64,000 bases of DNA from a bacterium (GTDB lineage: Bacteria > Zhuqueibacterota > QNDG01 > JAGLOF01), in NCBI GenBank assembly GCA_016934955.1, contig JAFGRY010000009.1:124001-188000 (forward strand), in the 5' to 3' direction. The notes under the pieces were generated by a model, which was given only the letters and a program-made list of their open reading frames with translations, had not been told where the DNA came from and made no database searches. Below are positions 1-7,900 of the stretch, piece after piece. How positions within the stretch are numbered: the first letter of the stretch is position 1; each line of letters opens with the position of its first letter. The position numbers were made by a program, and so were the translations under genes.

Positions 1-548
1 TGAAAGCAGCGTTCGACGGGCTCACAAAACGTCCGAAGATCGTCATTACCGACTCCCAGGCCTTCCTGAAAGCGGCGGCCGACACGCCGCCCGAGATCCC
101 CATGACCTCCTTTTCGATCCTCTTCGCCCGCTTTCAGGGCGATCTGACCGAGATGGTGCGGGGGGCCTACGCCATTGATGGACTGAAGAGCGGCGACAGG
201 GTGCTGATCGCCGAATCGTGCGCCCATCATCCCATCACCGAAGATATCGGCCGGGTGAAGATCCCCCGCTGGCTCACCCAGTACGTGGGGGGAAAACTGC
301 AGATCGACACGGTGCAGGGCGCCGATTTCCCGAAGAACCTGTCCGAATACAAACTGGTGATTCACTGCGGCTCCTGCATGTCGAACCGCCGGGCCATGCT
401 CTCCAGAATACTGCATTGCCGCCGGGCGGGGGTGCCGATCACCAACTACGGACTGACCATCGCCTTTTCCCTGGGCATTTTCGAGCGGGCCCTGCAGCCG
501 TTCCCGGCGGCGCTGGAGGTTGTCCGGGAGATGGAACAGTCATCCTGA
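1..548 (+). CDS. hydF: [FeFe]-hydrogenase H-cluster maturation GTPase HydF, C-terminal part (cut by window edge)
   Basis: HydF is the GTPase and scaffold that carries the di-iron precursor of the H-cluster and hands it to [FeFe]-hydrogenase HydA. The frame is open from base 3, so the GTPase half lies to the left; about 181 residues remain. The visible part holds the family's iron-sulfur ligands: a Cys-Ala-His segment (ESCAHH, near 212-229) and an HCGSC motif (near 363-377), separated by the usual roughly 50 residues. An internal ATG at 102 is not a real start because the reading frame and the homology continue upstream. hydE follows 28 bp downstream in the same direction, which fits a maturation operon; hydG is not visible and may lie upstream. 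Identity rests on recalled family motifs and the hydE neighbour. Confidence 0.9.
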   Translation, partial: KAAFDGLTKRPKIVITDSQAFLKAAADTPPEIPMTSFSILFARFQGDLTEMVRGAYAIDGLKSGDRVLIAESCAHHPITEDIGRVKIPRWLTQYVGGKLQIDTVQGADFPKNLSEYKLVIHCGSCMSNRRAMLSRILHCRRAGVPITNYGLTIAFSLGIFERALQPFPAALEVVREMEQSS

Positions 549-576
549 CCAATTACACGGAGAGAACTAAATCCAT

Positions 577-1680
577 ATGTCTGAAACAATCTGGATGAAA
601 ATAGACAGCGGGGAGACCCTGAGCAGAGACGACATGGCCGCGCTCCTCAGCCTGACAGACGAAGCGGACCGGCGGGTCCTCTACGAAAAGGCGTACGCGG
701 TGAAAATCCGGGAAACCGGGCCCGGGGTGTACTTCCGGGGGATCATCGAGCTGGGGAATATCTGCGAGAAGGACTGCTACTACTGCGGTATCCGCGGCAG
801 CAACGGAGAGGTGAAACGCTACCTGATGGAGGCGGACGAGATCGTGAAGACGGCGCTCTGGGTCCATGAGAACCGGTATGGATCGCTGGTGCTGCAGGCG
901 GGCGAGCTGTCCGGCCCGGCATTTATCACCATGATCGAGCAGGTCCTTGGACGCATCCGTGAGAAAACCGGCGGCGGGCTGCGGGTGACGCTCTCCCTGG
1001 GTGAGCAGACGGAGGAGACCTACCGCCGCTGGCGCGAGGCGGGCGCCCACCGCTACCTGCTGCGCATCGAAACCACCAATCCCGATCTCTACCGGCGGCT
1101 GCATCCCGAAGATCATGATTTCGAAGCACGGAAAGCCTGCCTGGGGCTGCTGCGCAGGACCGGCTACCAGGTGGGCACCGGGGTCATGATCGGGCTGCCG
1201 GGCCAGACCGCGGAGGACCTGGCCGACGACATCCTCTTTTATCAGAAAGAGGACATCGACATGATCGGCATGGGTCCCTACCTGCCCCATGAGGCGACGC
1301 CCATGGCCGAGCACTTTCCGGACTATGTCTACGATCCCGACCGCCAGCTGCGGCTCGGCCTGAACATGATCGCGGTGACCCGCCTGGTCCTCAAAGACGT
1401 GAACATCGCCGCCACCACGGCCCTGCAGGCGCTCCATCCCAAAGGCCGCGAAATGGGAGTTCAGGCGGGCGCCAACGTGGTGATGCCCAACGCCACCGAC
1501 ACATCCTACCGGGAATCCTACCAGCTCTACGACAACAAGCCCTGCCTGGACGAGAATTCCGGCCTCTGCCGCGGCTGCCTGACCCGCCGGATCGAGAGTG
1601 TGGGGGAAGAGGTCGCCTTTGACGAGTGGGGCGATTCGCCGCACTGGGTGAAGCGGGTATCGGATGAATTATCCTTGTGA
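577..1680 (+). CDS. hydE: [FeFe]-hydrogenase maturase HydE, radical SAM protein
   Basis: HydE is a radical SAM enzyme in assembly of the H-cluster di-iron subsite. The protein (367 residues) has the radical SAM cysteines C63-x3-C67-x2-C70 (CEKDCYYC) after a GIIELGNI segment typical of the HydE/biotin-synthase group. Near the C terminus it also has a second cysteine set, C-x7-C-x2-C (CLDENSGLCRGC), like the extra cluster found in some HydE proteins. Length fits the family (about 350). ATG 577 is preceded by GGAGAG at 559-564; ATG 595 is a less likely alternative. The last codons and the TGA stop lie inside the left arm of a palindromic repeat (1673-1686), so the repeat supplies the end of the gene. 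Confidence 0.93.
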   Translation: MSETIWMKIDSGETLSRDDMAALLSLTDEADRRVLYEKAYAVKIRETGPGVYFRGIIELGNICEKDCYYCGIRGSNGEVKRYLMEADEIVKTALWVHENRYGSLVLQAGELSGPAFITMIEQVLGRIREKTGGGLRVTLSLGEQTEETYRRWREAGAHRYLLRIETTNPDLYRRLHPEDHDFEARKACLGLLRRTGYQVGTGVMIGLPGQTAEDLADDILFYQKEDIDMIGMGPYLPHEATPMAEHFPDYVYDPDRQLRLGLNMIAVTRLVLKDVNIAATTALQALHPKGREMGVQAGANVVMPNATDTSYRESYQLYDNKPCLDENSGLCRGCLTRRIESVGEEVAFDEWGDSPHWVKRVSDELSL

Positions 1681-1755
1681 CAAGTCCGTCTTTACGGATC
1701 ATGAGGAATTGGGAGGTTATTTCGAGTTTTAGATGGACGACTTGTCACAAGGTAA
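1673..1755. repeat. Palindromic repeat unit 1 (83 bp, MITE-like), between hydE and rhaA
   Basis: Terminal inverted repeats CCTTGTGACAAGTC (1673-1686) and GACTTGTCACAAGG (1739-1752), perfect over 14 bp and followed by TAA. Each arm is itself an odd palindrome, CTTGT-G-ACAAG. Just inside the left arm is a small hairpin, TCCGT-CTTT-ACGGA (1685-1698). Two more copies lie downstream of rhaA. The left arm contains the hydE stop codon. No transposase gene is seen nearby. Confidence 0.85.
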
Positions 1756-1769
1756 ACATGTAAATCCCC

Positions 1770-1798
1770 TTGACTGAATACCGCCTGATGGTTACCTT
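1770..1798 (+). promoter_or_regulatory. Possible sigma-70-type promoter of rhaA
   Basis: TTGACT (1770-1775), 17 bp spacer, TACCTT (1793-1798). The predicted transcript would begin within a few bases of the rhaA ATG at 1804, and there is no Shine-Dalgarno sequence before that ATG, so rhaA might be leaderless. The call rests only on the similarity of the two hexamers to consensus and on their spacing. Confidence 0.4.
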
Positions 1799-1803
1799 AT
1801 GGA

Positions 1804-3057
1804 ATGTCAAATCTCATTCAGCAATCATACGATAGTGCAAGACAACGGTACGCCGACATCGGGGTCGACACCGATGCGGCGGTGAAAACGCTCCTGGGCG
1901 TTTCCCTCTCGCTGCCCTGCTGGCAGGGCGACGATGTGCGGGGGTTCGAGAACAGTGACGGCGACCTTTCGGGCAGCGGGCTCATGGTCACCGGATCGGA
2001 CACCAGCCGGGCCCGCACGCCTGAAGAGCTGCGCCAGCATCTTCTGGAGGCCCTCTCCCTGATACCGGGGCGCCACCGGGTCAACCTGCACGCCATGTAC
2101 GGGGAATTCGGGTCCCGAAAAGTGGACCGGAACGAGATCGAGGCGGACCACTTCGCCGGCTGGATCGAATGGGCGGAGAAGATGGAGCTGGGCCTTGACT
2201 TCAACGCCACCTGTTTCGCCCACCCCAGGGCGGCGAACGGACTGACGCTGAGCAGTCCAGACGAGGAAATCCGCTCATTCTGGATCGAGCACATACAGCG
2301 AAGCCGGGAGATCGCTTCGGTCATGGGGAAAGAGCTGGGCAGTCCCGCTGTTCACAATCTCTGGGTGCCGGACGGATTTAAAGATGTGCCCGCTGACCGG
2401 TTAGCCTATCGCGAGCGGCTGAAGCACTCTCTGGACACCATATATAAAAAATCGTACGATCCGTCGCATATGAAGGATTCGCTGGAGAGCAAGCTCTTCG
2501 GCATCGGCAGCGAGGCGTTTGTCACCGGGTCTCACGATTTTTACATCTCCTACGCAATCCAGAATAATAAAATGATCTGCCTCGATATGGGTCATTACCA
2601 TCCCACCGAACAGGTGGCGGACAAGCTTTCGGCGCTGCTGCCCTTTACGGAGGAGCTGCTGCTTCATATCAGCAGAGGCGTACGCTGGGACAGCGACCAC
2701 ATTCCGGTGCTCGACGATCCGCTGCGCCTGCTGGCCGAGGAAATTATCGGATGCGGCCTGGAGCGAATCCACATCGCCCTGGATTTCTTCGACGCCACGG
2801 TCAGCCGGACCGGGGGGTACGTCATCGGCGCCCGGGCGGTGCAGAAAGCGCTGCTGCTGGGACTGCTGCTGCCGTGGGACCAGCTGCGGACCTATGAGCG
2901 GGAAGGGGATCTGTTCGCCCGGCTCTCACTGCGGGAAAGCATGACCATGCTGCCCGCCGGAGCGGTCTGGGATTACTGCTGTCACGAAGCGGGAGTGCAC
3001 ACGGATATCAATGTCCTCCAGGTGATCCAGAGTTATGAGGAGCGGTTCCTCGGGTGA
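1804..3057 (+). CDS. rhaA: L-rhamnose isomerase
   Basis: Interconverts L-rhamnose and L-rhamnulose, a cytoplasmic metal-dependent TIM-barrel isomerase. The 417-residue protein matches RhaA along its length: the N-terminal VSLSLPCWQGDDV-x-GFE block is the family signature, and MYGEFG, HNLWVPDG and the AVQKALLLGLLLPW segment follow. The start agrees with the N terminus of known RhaA proteins even though no Shine-Dalgarno site precedes it. The gene stands alone, bracketed by palindromic repeats (one copy before, two after), more than 30 kb from the kinase and aldolase it needs. This suggests the rhamnose pathway is completed by the operon at 24.9-40.4 kb. Confidence 0.95.
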   Translation: MSNLIQQSYDSARQRYADIGVDTDAAVKTLLGVSLSLPCWQGDDVRGFENSDGDLSGSGLMVTGSDTSRARTPEELRQHLLEALSLIPGRHRVNLHAMYGEFGSRKVDRNEIEADHFAGWIEWAEKMELGLDFNATCFAHPRAANGLTLSSPDEEIRSFWIEHIQRSREIASVMGKELGSPAVHNLWVPDGFKDVPADRLAYRERLKHSLDTIYKKSYDPSHMKDSLESKLFGIGSEAFVTGSHDFYISYAIQNNKMICLDMGHYHPTEQVADKLSALLPFTEELLLHISRGVRWDSDHIPVLDDPLRLLAEEIIGCGLERIHIALDFFDATVSRTGGYVIGARAVQKALLLGLLLPWDQLRTYEREGDLFARLSLRESMTMLPAGAVWDYCCHEAGVHTDINVLQVIQSYEERFLG

Positions 3058-3109
3058 TCATCGGAAGACGCCAACGAAAGACGCGAAAGAAACGAAATAA
3101 ATATCAGGG

Positions 3110-3195
3110 TTACCTTGTGACAAGTCTGTTTGAAAAGACTCGAAGTTATTAGCAGGGTTTCTTGTGATTTGGCAGAGTGACTTGTCACAAGGTAA
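3110..3195. repeat. Palindromic repeat unit 2 (86 bp, MITE-like)
   Basis: Perfect 17-bp terminal inverted repeats TTACCTTGTGACAAGTC (3110-3126) and GACTTGTCACAAGGTAA (3179-3195). This is the longest form of the arms seen in the window. The interior differs from units 1 and 3 apart from the bases next to the left arm. Unit 3 follows after 15 bp. Confidence 0.88.
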
Positions 3196-3210
3196 GCGAC
3201 GGGGAAAAAC

Positions 3211-3293
3211 ACCTTGTGACAAGTCCGTCTTTACAGATCGGTATAAGTGAGGCGTTCCTTCCGGTTGGCAAGGGATGACTTGTCACAAGGTAA
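3211..3293. repeat. Palindromic repeat unit 3 (83 bp, MITE-like), upstream of SGNH hydrolase gene
   Basis: Inverted repeats ACCTTGTGACAAGTC (3211-3225) and GACTTGTCACAAGGT (3277-3291). The left 28 bases match unit 1 except for one position (TTTACAGATC against TTTACGGATC). The unit ends 16 bp before the start codon of the next gene, so that gene's promoter must lie within or upstream of the repeat. Confidence 0.85.
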
Positions 3294-3309
3294 TGGCAGG
3301 GAGAGACAG

Positions 3310-3993
3310 ATGCTGAAATTGTTGCTGACCGGGTTGATCCTCGGTGCGGTGTGCAGCGGGTGCGGGAAGCATCCGGCGGAAAAAGATGGAACGCTCGCCT
3401 ACCTGGCCCTGGGGGACAGCTACACCATCGGTGAATCGGTCCCGGAAGCCGAACGCTGGCCGGTGCAGCTGGCCGATTCCCTGCGAGCCGAAGGCATTGA
3501 CATGGGTGCGGTCCGGATCATCGCGAAAACCGGCTGGACCACCGATGAACTTGCCGCGGGCATCGAGGCGGCGGATGTCACCGGTCCCTTCGATCTCGTG
3601 AGCCTGCTGATCGGGGTGAACAATCAGTACCGGGGCAGACCGGTTGAAGATTTTCGGCCGCAGTTCGTATCCCTGCTGGAGCAGGCCGTTTCTTTCGCCG
3701 GAGGAGACACGAACCGGGTGTTTGTCGTTTCGATTCCGGACTGGGGGGTAACTCCGTTCGCCGCGGGCCGGGACAGGGCCGCTATTGCCGCCGCCATCGA
3801 CGCATACAATGCCGTGAAACGGGAGGAAACACTGAAAATGGGCATCCGCTTTTTTGATATTACCCCCATATCCCGTGAGGCGGCCGTCAATCCCGTCCTG
3901 GTGGCCTCTGACGGCCTGCATCCTTCCGGTCTCATGTATCAGCGCTGGGTCTCTTTAATACTGCCGGATATTCTTACCACTGTACGGAATTGA
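3310..3993 (+). CDS. SGNH/GDSL-family hydrolase, probable lipoprotein
   Basis: A 227-residue serine esterase or lipase of the SGNH fold. Seen: a short hydrophobic leader ending in VCSGC (lipid-modified Cys18), block I with the catalytic Ser37 in ALGDSYTIGE, block III GVNNQ, and block V SDGLHPSG with the Asp-x-x-His pair. The chosen ATG 3310 has AGGGAGAG upstream and gives a proper leader; an upstream in-frame start at 3247 would lie inside repeat unit 3 and is unlikely. The kynureninase start follows the stop after one base, so the two are probably co-transcribed. The substrate cannot be told from sequence; deacetylation or de-esterification of a glycan or lipid is typical of the family. Confidence 0.85.
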   Translation: MLKLLLTGLILGAVCSGCGKHPAEKDGTLAYLALGDSYTIGESVPEAERWPVQLADSLRAEGIDMGAVRIIAKTGWTTDELAAGIEAADVTGPFDLVSLLIGVNNQYRGRPVEDFRPQFVSLLEQAVSFAGGDTNRVFVVSIPDWGVTPFAAGRDRAAIAAAIDAYNAVKREETLKMGIRFFDITPISREAAVNPVLVASDGLHPSGLMYQRWVSLILPDILTTVRN

Positions 3994-3994
3994 T

Positions 3995-5275
3995 GTGACG
4001 CAACAGGATTTCAAAAACCGCGCCCTGGAACTGGATCGTGATGATCCCCTCGGCGAATACGCAGCACGATTTTATATCCCGGATAAAGAAGTCATCTATC
4101 TCGACGGCAATTCGCTCGGCCGCCTGCCGCTGCGAAGCATGGAGATCCTCGAGAATCTGACGAAACAGCAATGGGGGGAGCGGCTGATCCGCAGCTGGAA
4201 CGAACACTGGATCGAGCTGCCCAAACGGATCGCTCGTAAAATCGCCCGGCTGACCGGGGCCGGGGAAGACGAGGTGTTTATCGGTGACGCCACCTCCGTC
4301 AACCTCTATAAACTTGCGTTCGGAGCCCTGGCCGCTCAGCGCTCCCGGTCCGCACTGGTCACTGATGATCTTAATTTCCCCTCCGATCTGTACGTGTTTC
4401 AGGGTCTTATCCGAAATCACTTCCCTGACAGGAAAATCGTTCAGGTAATGAGCCGGGACGGTATGATCATACCCTCAGCCGATATCAAACGGGTCCTGAG
4501 TAACGATACCGCCCTTCTCAGCCTGAGCCATGTCGCCTATAAAAGCGGATTCATGTACGACATGCACCAGGTCAACACGTTCGCCCATGATGCCGGGGCC
4601 CTCGTGCTCTGGGATCTATCCCACGCTGTCGGCGCGGTCCCGATCGATCTGAACGGATCGGGAGCCGATTTAGCCGTGGGCTGTACATACAAGTATCTCA
4701 ACGGCGGTCCGGGGGCTCCCGCCTTCCTTTACGTCCGGAAGGATCTGCAGGAGCGGATCATGAATCCGATCTGGGGCTGGTTCGGTCATGCCCGGCCCTT
4801 CGATTTCGCGGAGACATACACCCCCGCATTGTCCGCGGGCAAATACGCCGTCGGCACTCCGGGAATACTCTCTCTGGCGGCGGTGGAGCCGGGAGCCGAT
4901 CTGCTGCTAAAAGCGGGCATGGGTGCGGTGCGGGAAAAATCTCTGCAGCAGAGCCGGTTTCTCCTCTCGCTGTATCATGCGCTCCTCTCAGGGCTCGGGT
5001 TTACCCTGGGGAGTCCCGAAGCGGAGGAGCAGCGCGGCTCCCATATCACCCTGCGGCATCCTGACGGCTACCGGATCAGCCGGGCGATGATCGAACCCCG
5101 GGACGGTTCCGGAGCGGTCATTCCCGATTTCAGGCCCCCGGATAACATCCGGCTCGGCATCGCGCCGCTCTACACCGGCTTCATGGATATCTTCAGGGCG
5201 GTCGAGCGCATGCGGACGATCGTGGAACAGAAGATCTACCAGGACTATCCGGACCGCACCAACGAGGTGCCGTGA
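3995..5275 (+). CDS. kynU: Kynureninase
   Basis: PLP enzyme that cleaves L-kynurenine (or 3-hydroxykynurenine) to anthranilate (or 3-hydroxyanthranilate) and alanine. The 426-residue length is standard. Visible family signatures are YLDGNSLG near the N terminus, VFIGDATSVNLYKL, the WDLSHAVGA block before the active site, and CTYKYLNGGPGAP, where Lys233 should hold PLP. The start is GTG at 3995, directly after the stop of the preceding gene, with no obvious Shine-Dalgarno site, so translation may be coupled. No tryptophan or indoleamine dioxygenase or formamidase is in the window. A catabolic role or a side route to anthranilate cannot be decided here. Confidence 0.93.
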   Translation: MTQQDFKNRALELDRDDPLGEYAARFYIPDKEVIYLDGNSLGRLPLRSMEILENLTKQQWGERLIRSWNEHWIELPKRIARKIARLTGAGEDEVFIGDATSVNLYKLAFGALAAQRSRSALVTDDLNFPSDLYVFQGLIRNHFPDRKIVQVMSRDGMIIPSADIKRVLSNDTALLSLSHVAYKSGFMYDMHQVNTFAHDAGALVLWDLSHAVGAVPIDLNGSGADLAVGCTYKYLNGGPGAPAFLYVRKDLQERIMNPIWGWFGHARPFDFAETYTPALSAGKYAVGTPGILSLAAVEPGADLLLKAGMGAVREKSLQQSRFLLSLYHALLSGLGFTLGSPEAEEQRGSHITLRHPDGYRISRAMIEPRDGSGAVIPDFRPPDNIRLGIAPLYTGFMDIFRAVERMRTIVEQKIYQDYPDRTNEVP

Positions 5276-5337
5276 GCCGGATCAGTGCAGGTATTGATAG
5301 TTCGGTGTCCACTCGAGAATAAAGACGGGGATCAGGT

Positions 5338-6072
5338 ATGCTTGTTGCCATACTCACGCTGTTTTTTCTTTCCATCATCACACTGCTGCTGCTGCGTATC
5401 AGAACGGAAACGAAGGAGATGACGATCCTGCCAACAGCAGAGATCATTCCCGGTGTGTTCGCAATCAAGGATGGATACGTGAATATGTTTTTGATCCGTG
5501 GGGACACCGGGTACGTGGCGGTTGACAGCGGTAAAAGCGGTGACCGGATCATCCGGGAACTCGCGAGCCTCGGCATACGGCCGGAGGAGGTGCGGGCCGT
5601 CCTGCTCACCCATTCGGATTATGACCATACCGGCGGTATTAAAAAACTGCCGGACGCGGATATCTATCTCTCGATCCCCGAGGAGCAGATGATCACCGGC
5701 GCGGTGAAGCGCTTCTTTCTCAAGCGGAACACGCTCGACGCCACCTATGGATTGCTCGATGACGGCCAGCGGCTGGAGATAGACGGACTGTCCATTGAAT
5801 GCATCCTTGCACCCGGGCACACGCCCGGATCCATGTGTTACCGGATCACGGGCCGGTACCTGTTTTGCGGCGATTCCCTGAGTATCAAAAACGGCAGGGT
5901 CGGCATTTTCAGTGACCTGCTCAACATGGATTCACAATCCCAGCGTGATGCGCTGCAAAAAATAGGCTGTCTCGAAGGCGTCGACTATGTGTTCACCGCC
6001 CATTACGGGTACAGCGACCGATTCAGGGAGGCGTTTGCCGCTTACCGGGACTGTGTCTACACCTCGGGATGA
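5338..6072 (+). CDS. Metallo-beta-lactamase-fold hydrolase with N-terminal membrane anchor
   Basis: A 244-residue metallo-hydrolase. A hydrophobic segment at residues 1-19 (LFFLSIITLLLL) should anchor it to the inner membrane or serve as signal. The metal motif reads H92-S-D94-Y-D96-H97-TGG: the second His of the usual HxHxDH is replaced by Asp, a variant known in several subfamilies. Later ligand motifs are APGHTPGSM, FCGDSL and the C-terminal TAHYG. ATG 5338 is preceded by a GGGGATCAGG stretch. It may be co-transcribed with kynureninase 62 bp upstream, although no functional link is evident. The substrate is unknown. Confidence 0.8.
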   Translation: MLVAILTLFFLSIITLLLLRIRTETKEMTILPTAEIIPGVFAIKDGYVNMFLIRGDTGYVAVDSGKSGDRIIRELASLGIRPEEVRAVLLTHSDYDHTGGIKKLPDADIYLSIPEEQMITGAVKRFFLKRNTLDATYGLLDDGQRLEIDGLSIECILAPGHTPGSMCYRITGRYLFCGDSLSIKNGRVGIFSDLLNMDSQSQRDALQKIGCLEGVDYVFTAHYGYSDRFREAFAAYRDCVYTSG

Positions 6073-6161
6073 CCCGTCAGGAGATCCGCATAGCTGTAAT
6101 TTTCAGACAAATAGTGAAAATGGTGTACCCTGTTAACCCTACTATCAAAAGGAGAACCGCA

Positions 6162-7862
6162 ATGAAACCGTGGACCAGCGCAACACGCACCTGGCTGATC
6201 AGTCTTGTACTGCTGTCGCTCGTGATCCCAGCCGCCCTTTCAGCCCAGTATGATGATATGCGGCAGTTTATGGACGATCCCGCAGCCAGCTGTACGAGTA
6301 TTATGGTGGGAAGGAAAGCCTCGACCGACGGATCGGTCATCACCTGTCACTCCTGTGACGGGCCCTACCGGACCTGGCTCAACATCGTCCCCAGCGCCAA
6401 TCATCCGAAGGGATCCAAAAACACCATATACTGGGGGACAATGCATACGGAAACGTCCTGGGACCTGCGGGGGAAACGGGAGATGGGGGAAATCCCCCAG
6501 GCGGAGCACACCTATGCCTTTTTGAACACCTGCTACCCCTGTCTGAACGAGAAACAGCTGGCCATCGGCGAAACCACCTTCGGCGGCAAGCGGGAATTGC
6601 GCAACGATGACGGCCTCTTCATGATCGAGGAACTGCAGCGCATCGTCCTGGAACGGTGCACCACCGCCAGAGAAGCGATCACCCTGATCGGTGAGCTGGT
6701 CAAGGAATATGGATACGCGGACGGCGGCGAATGTCTCACGATCGCCGATCCGAAGGAGGTCTGGCATTTTGAAATTATGGGCGCCGGACTCATGGAGATC
6801 GGCGCGGTCTGGGCCGCGGTGAGAATCCCGGATGACCATGTGGGCGTATCAGCCAACATTCCCCGTATCGGCACGCTCGATCTCGATGATACCGACAACT
6901 ACATGGCCTCGGAAAATGTCATGTCCCTGGCCGAGGAGATGGGATTCTGGGCCCCTGACAGCGGCGAATTCAAGTTCTGGAAAGCCTACGGCCGTCGCGA
7001 CAAGCCCTTTTCCATCAGAGAGTATTACATTCTCAGCCGCATGGCGCCCTCCCTCGATCTGCAGTACGACGCGGATGAACTGCCCTTCTCGGTAAAACCC
7101 GATGAGAAGGTGTCGGTCAGGGACGTCATGAAGTACTACCGGGAAACCTATGAAGGCACCGAATTCGATATGACGAAAAATCTGCTGGTGGAGCAGCGCA
7201 GGTGGGGACGACGCGGCGGCGGCAGTGAAGAACAGCGGGAGCCGGAAATGGCAAAAAGCCCGGTTGCCAGTCCCTACATGAGCCGTGATATGATGTCCCT
7301 GCTGAATACGCTCAAACCCGGCGTCATCGAACCGCAGCGAACCATCGCCATCTCCGGCTGCAGCTATTCTCAGGTGATTCAGTGCCGCGACTGGCTGCCC
7401 CCTGAAATCGGCGGCATCGCCTGGTTTTCCTTTGACAATCCGGGCGAGAGCCCCCGCATTCCCATTTTTGCGGGCACGCTCAGCCTTCCCGAATGTTTCG
7501 AGATCGGTGGTCAGCACCGCTACCGTACGGACGCGGCCATCTGGCATTTCCGGCGGGCGAACAGGCTGGCGACAGTGCGCTGGGGCGCGACCCGGGAGAT
7601 AATCGAGGGAGCCGTTCAGGAGATGGAGGAACGGGCGTTTGCCGAACTGCCACTGATCGAAAAACGGGCGCTGGAGCTCTATAAGCAGTGGGAAAAGGGG
7701 CAGAAAAACAAAGAGGAGAGCCGGGTCAAAAAAGCGGACGAAGAGGCTCCCGAGTACCGGCGGTTCCTGACCCGATACACCAATGATTTCGCCAGGGCAG
7801 CCATGAACCGCTGGTGGGAACTGGGCGATACATTCTGGGGCATGTTCCGCATGGGATTTTAA
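6162..7862 (+). CDS. Secreted C69-family (PepD-like) dipeptidase, paralog 1
   Basis: Ntn-hydrolase of the peptidase C69 (dipeptidase A) family, which cleaves dipeptides with a broad range. Signal peptide at residues 1-26 (LISLVLLSLVIPAALSAQ). The conserved SCTSIMVGRKASTDGSV block carries the expected nucleophile Cys44, and QLAIGETTFGGKREL and HFEIMG-x6-GAVWAAVRIPDDHVGVSAN are hallmark segments. ATG 6162 has AAAAGGAG at 6147-6154 and begins the signal peptide; an earlier in-frame start at 6069 is rejected. Cys44 would need exposure by cleavage after the signal peptide. Compared with its neighbour it has two extra charged inserts, an Arg/Gly/Glu-rich one near residue 350 and a Lys/Glu-rich one near residue 510. 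It is the first gene of the uptake operon. Confidence 0.88.
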   Translation: MKPWTSATRTWLISLVLLSLVIPAALSAQYDDMRQFMDDPAASCTSIMVGRKASTDGSVITCHSCDGPYRTWLNIVPSANHPKGSKNTIYWGTMHTETSWDLRGKREMGEIPQAEHTYAFLNTCYPCLNEKQLAIGETTFGGKRELRNDDGLFMIEELQRIVLERCTTAREAITLIGELVKEYGYADGGECLTIADPKEVWHFEIMGAGLMEIGAVWAAVRIPDDHVGVSANIPRIGTLDLDDTDNYMASENVMSLAEEMGFWAPDSGEFKFWKAYGRRDKPFSIREYYILSRMAPSLDLQYDADELPFSVKPDEKVSVRDVMKYYRETYEGTEFDMTKNLLVEQRRWGRRGGGSEEQREPEMAKSPVASPYMSRDMMSLLNTLKPGVIEPQRTIAISGCSYSQVIQCRDWLPPEIGGIAWFSFDNPGESPRIPIFAGTLSLPECFEIGGQHRYRTDAAIWHFRRANRLATVRWGATREIIEGAVQEMEERAFAELPLIEKRALELYKQWEKGQKNKEESRVKKADEEAPEYRRFLTRYTNDFARAAMNRWWELGDTFWGMFRMGF

Positions 7863-7900
7863 GCGGTTTCCAGTTGTAATGGCAACTAGTGGAGAATGAT

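Noticed and set aside
553..1644. Long minus-strand open frame opposite hydE
   Set aside because: Its translation has no recognisable domain; it is a by-product of GC-rich third codon positions in the true gene.
1673..3293. Palindromic repeats as integron attC sites
   Set aside because: The size is right, but the ends lack the RYYYAAC/GTTRRRY core sites and no integrase gene is present.
1673..3293. Repeats as a CRISPR array
   Set aside because: Only three units, unequal spacing with a gene between them, and inverted-repeat structure instead of direct repeats with spacers.
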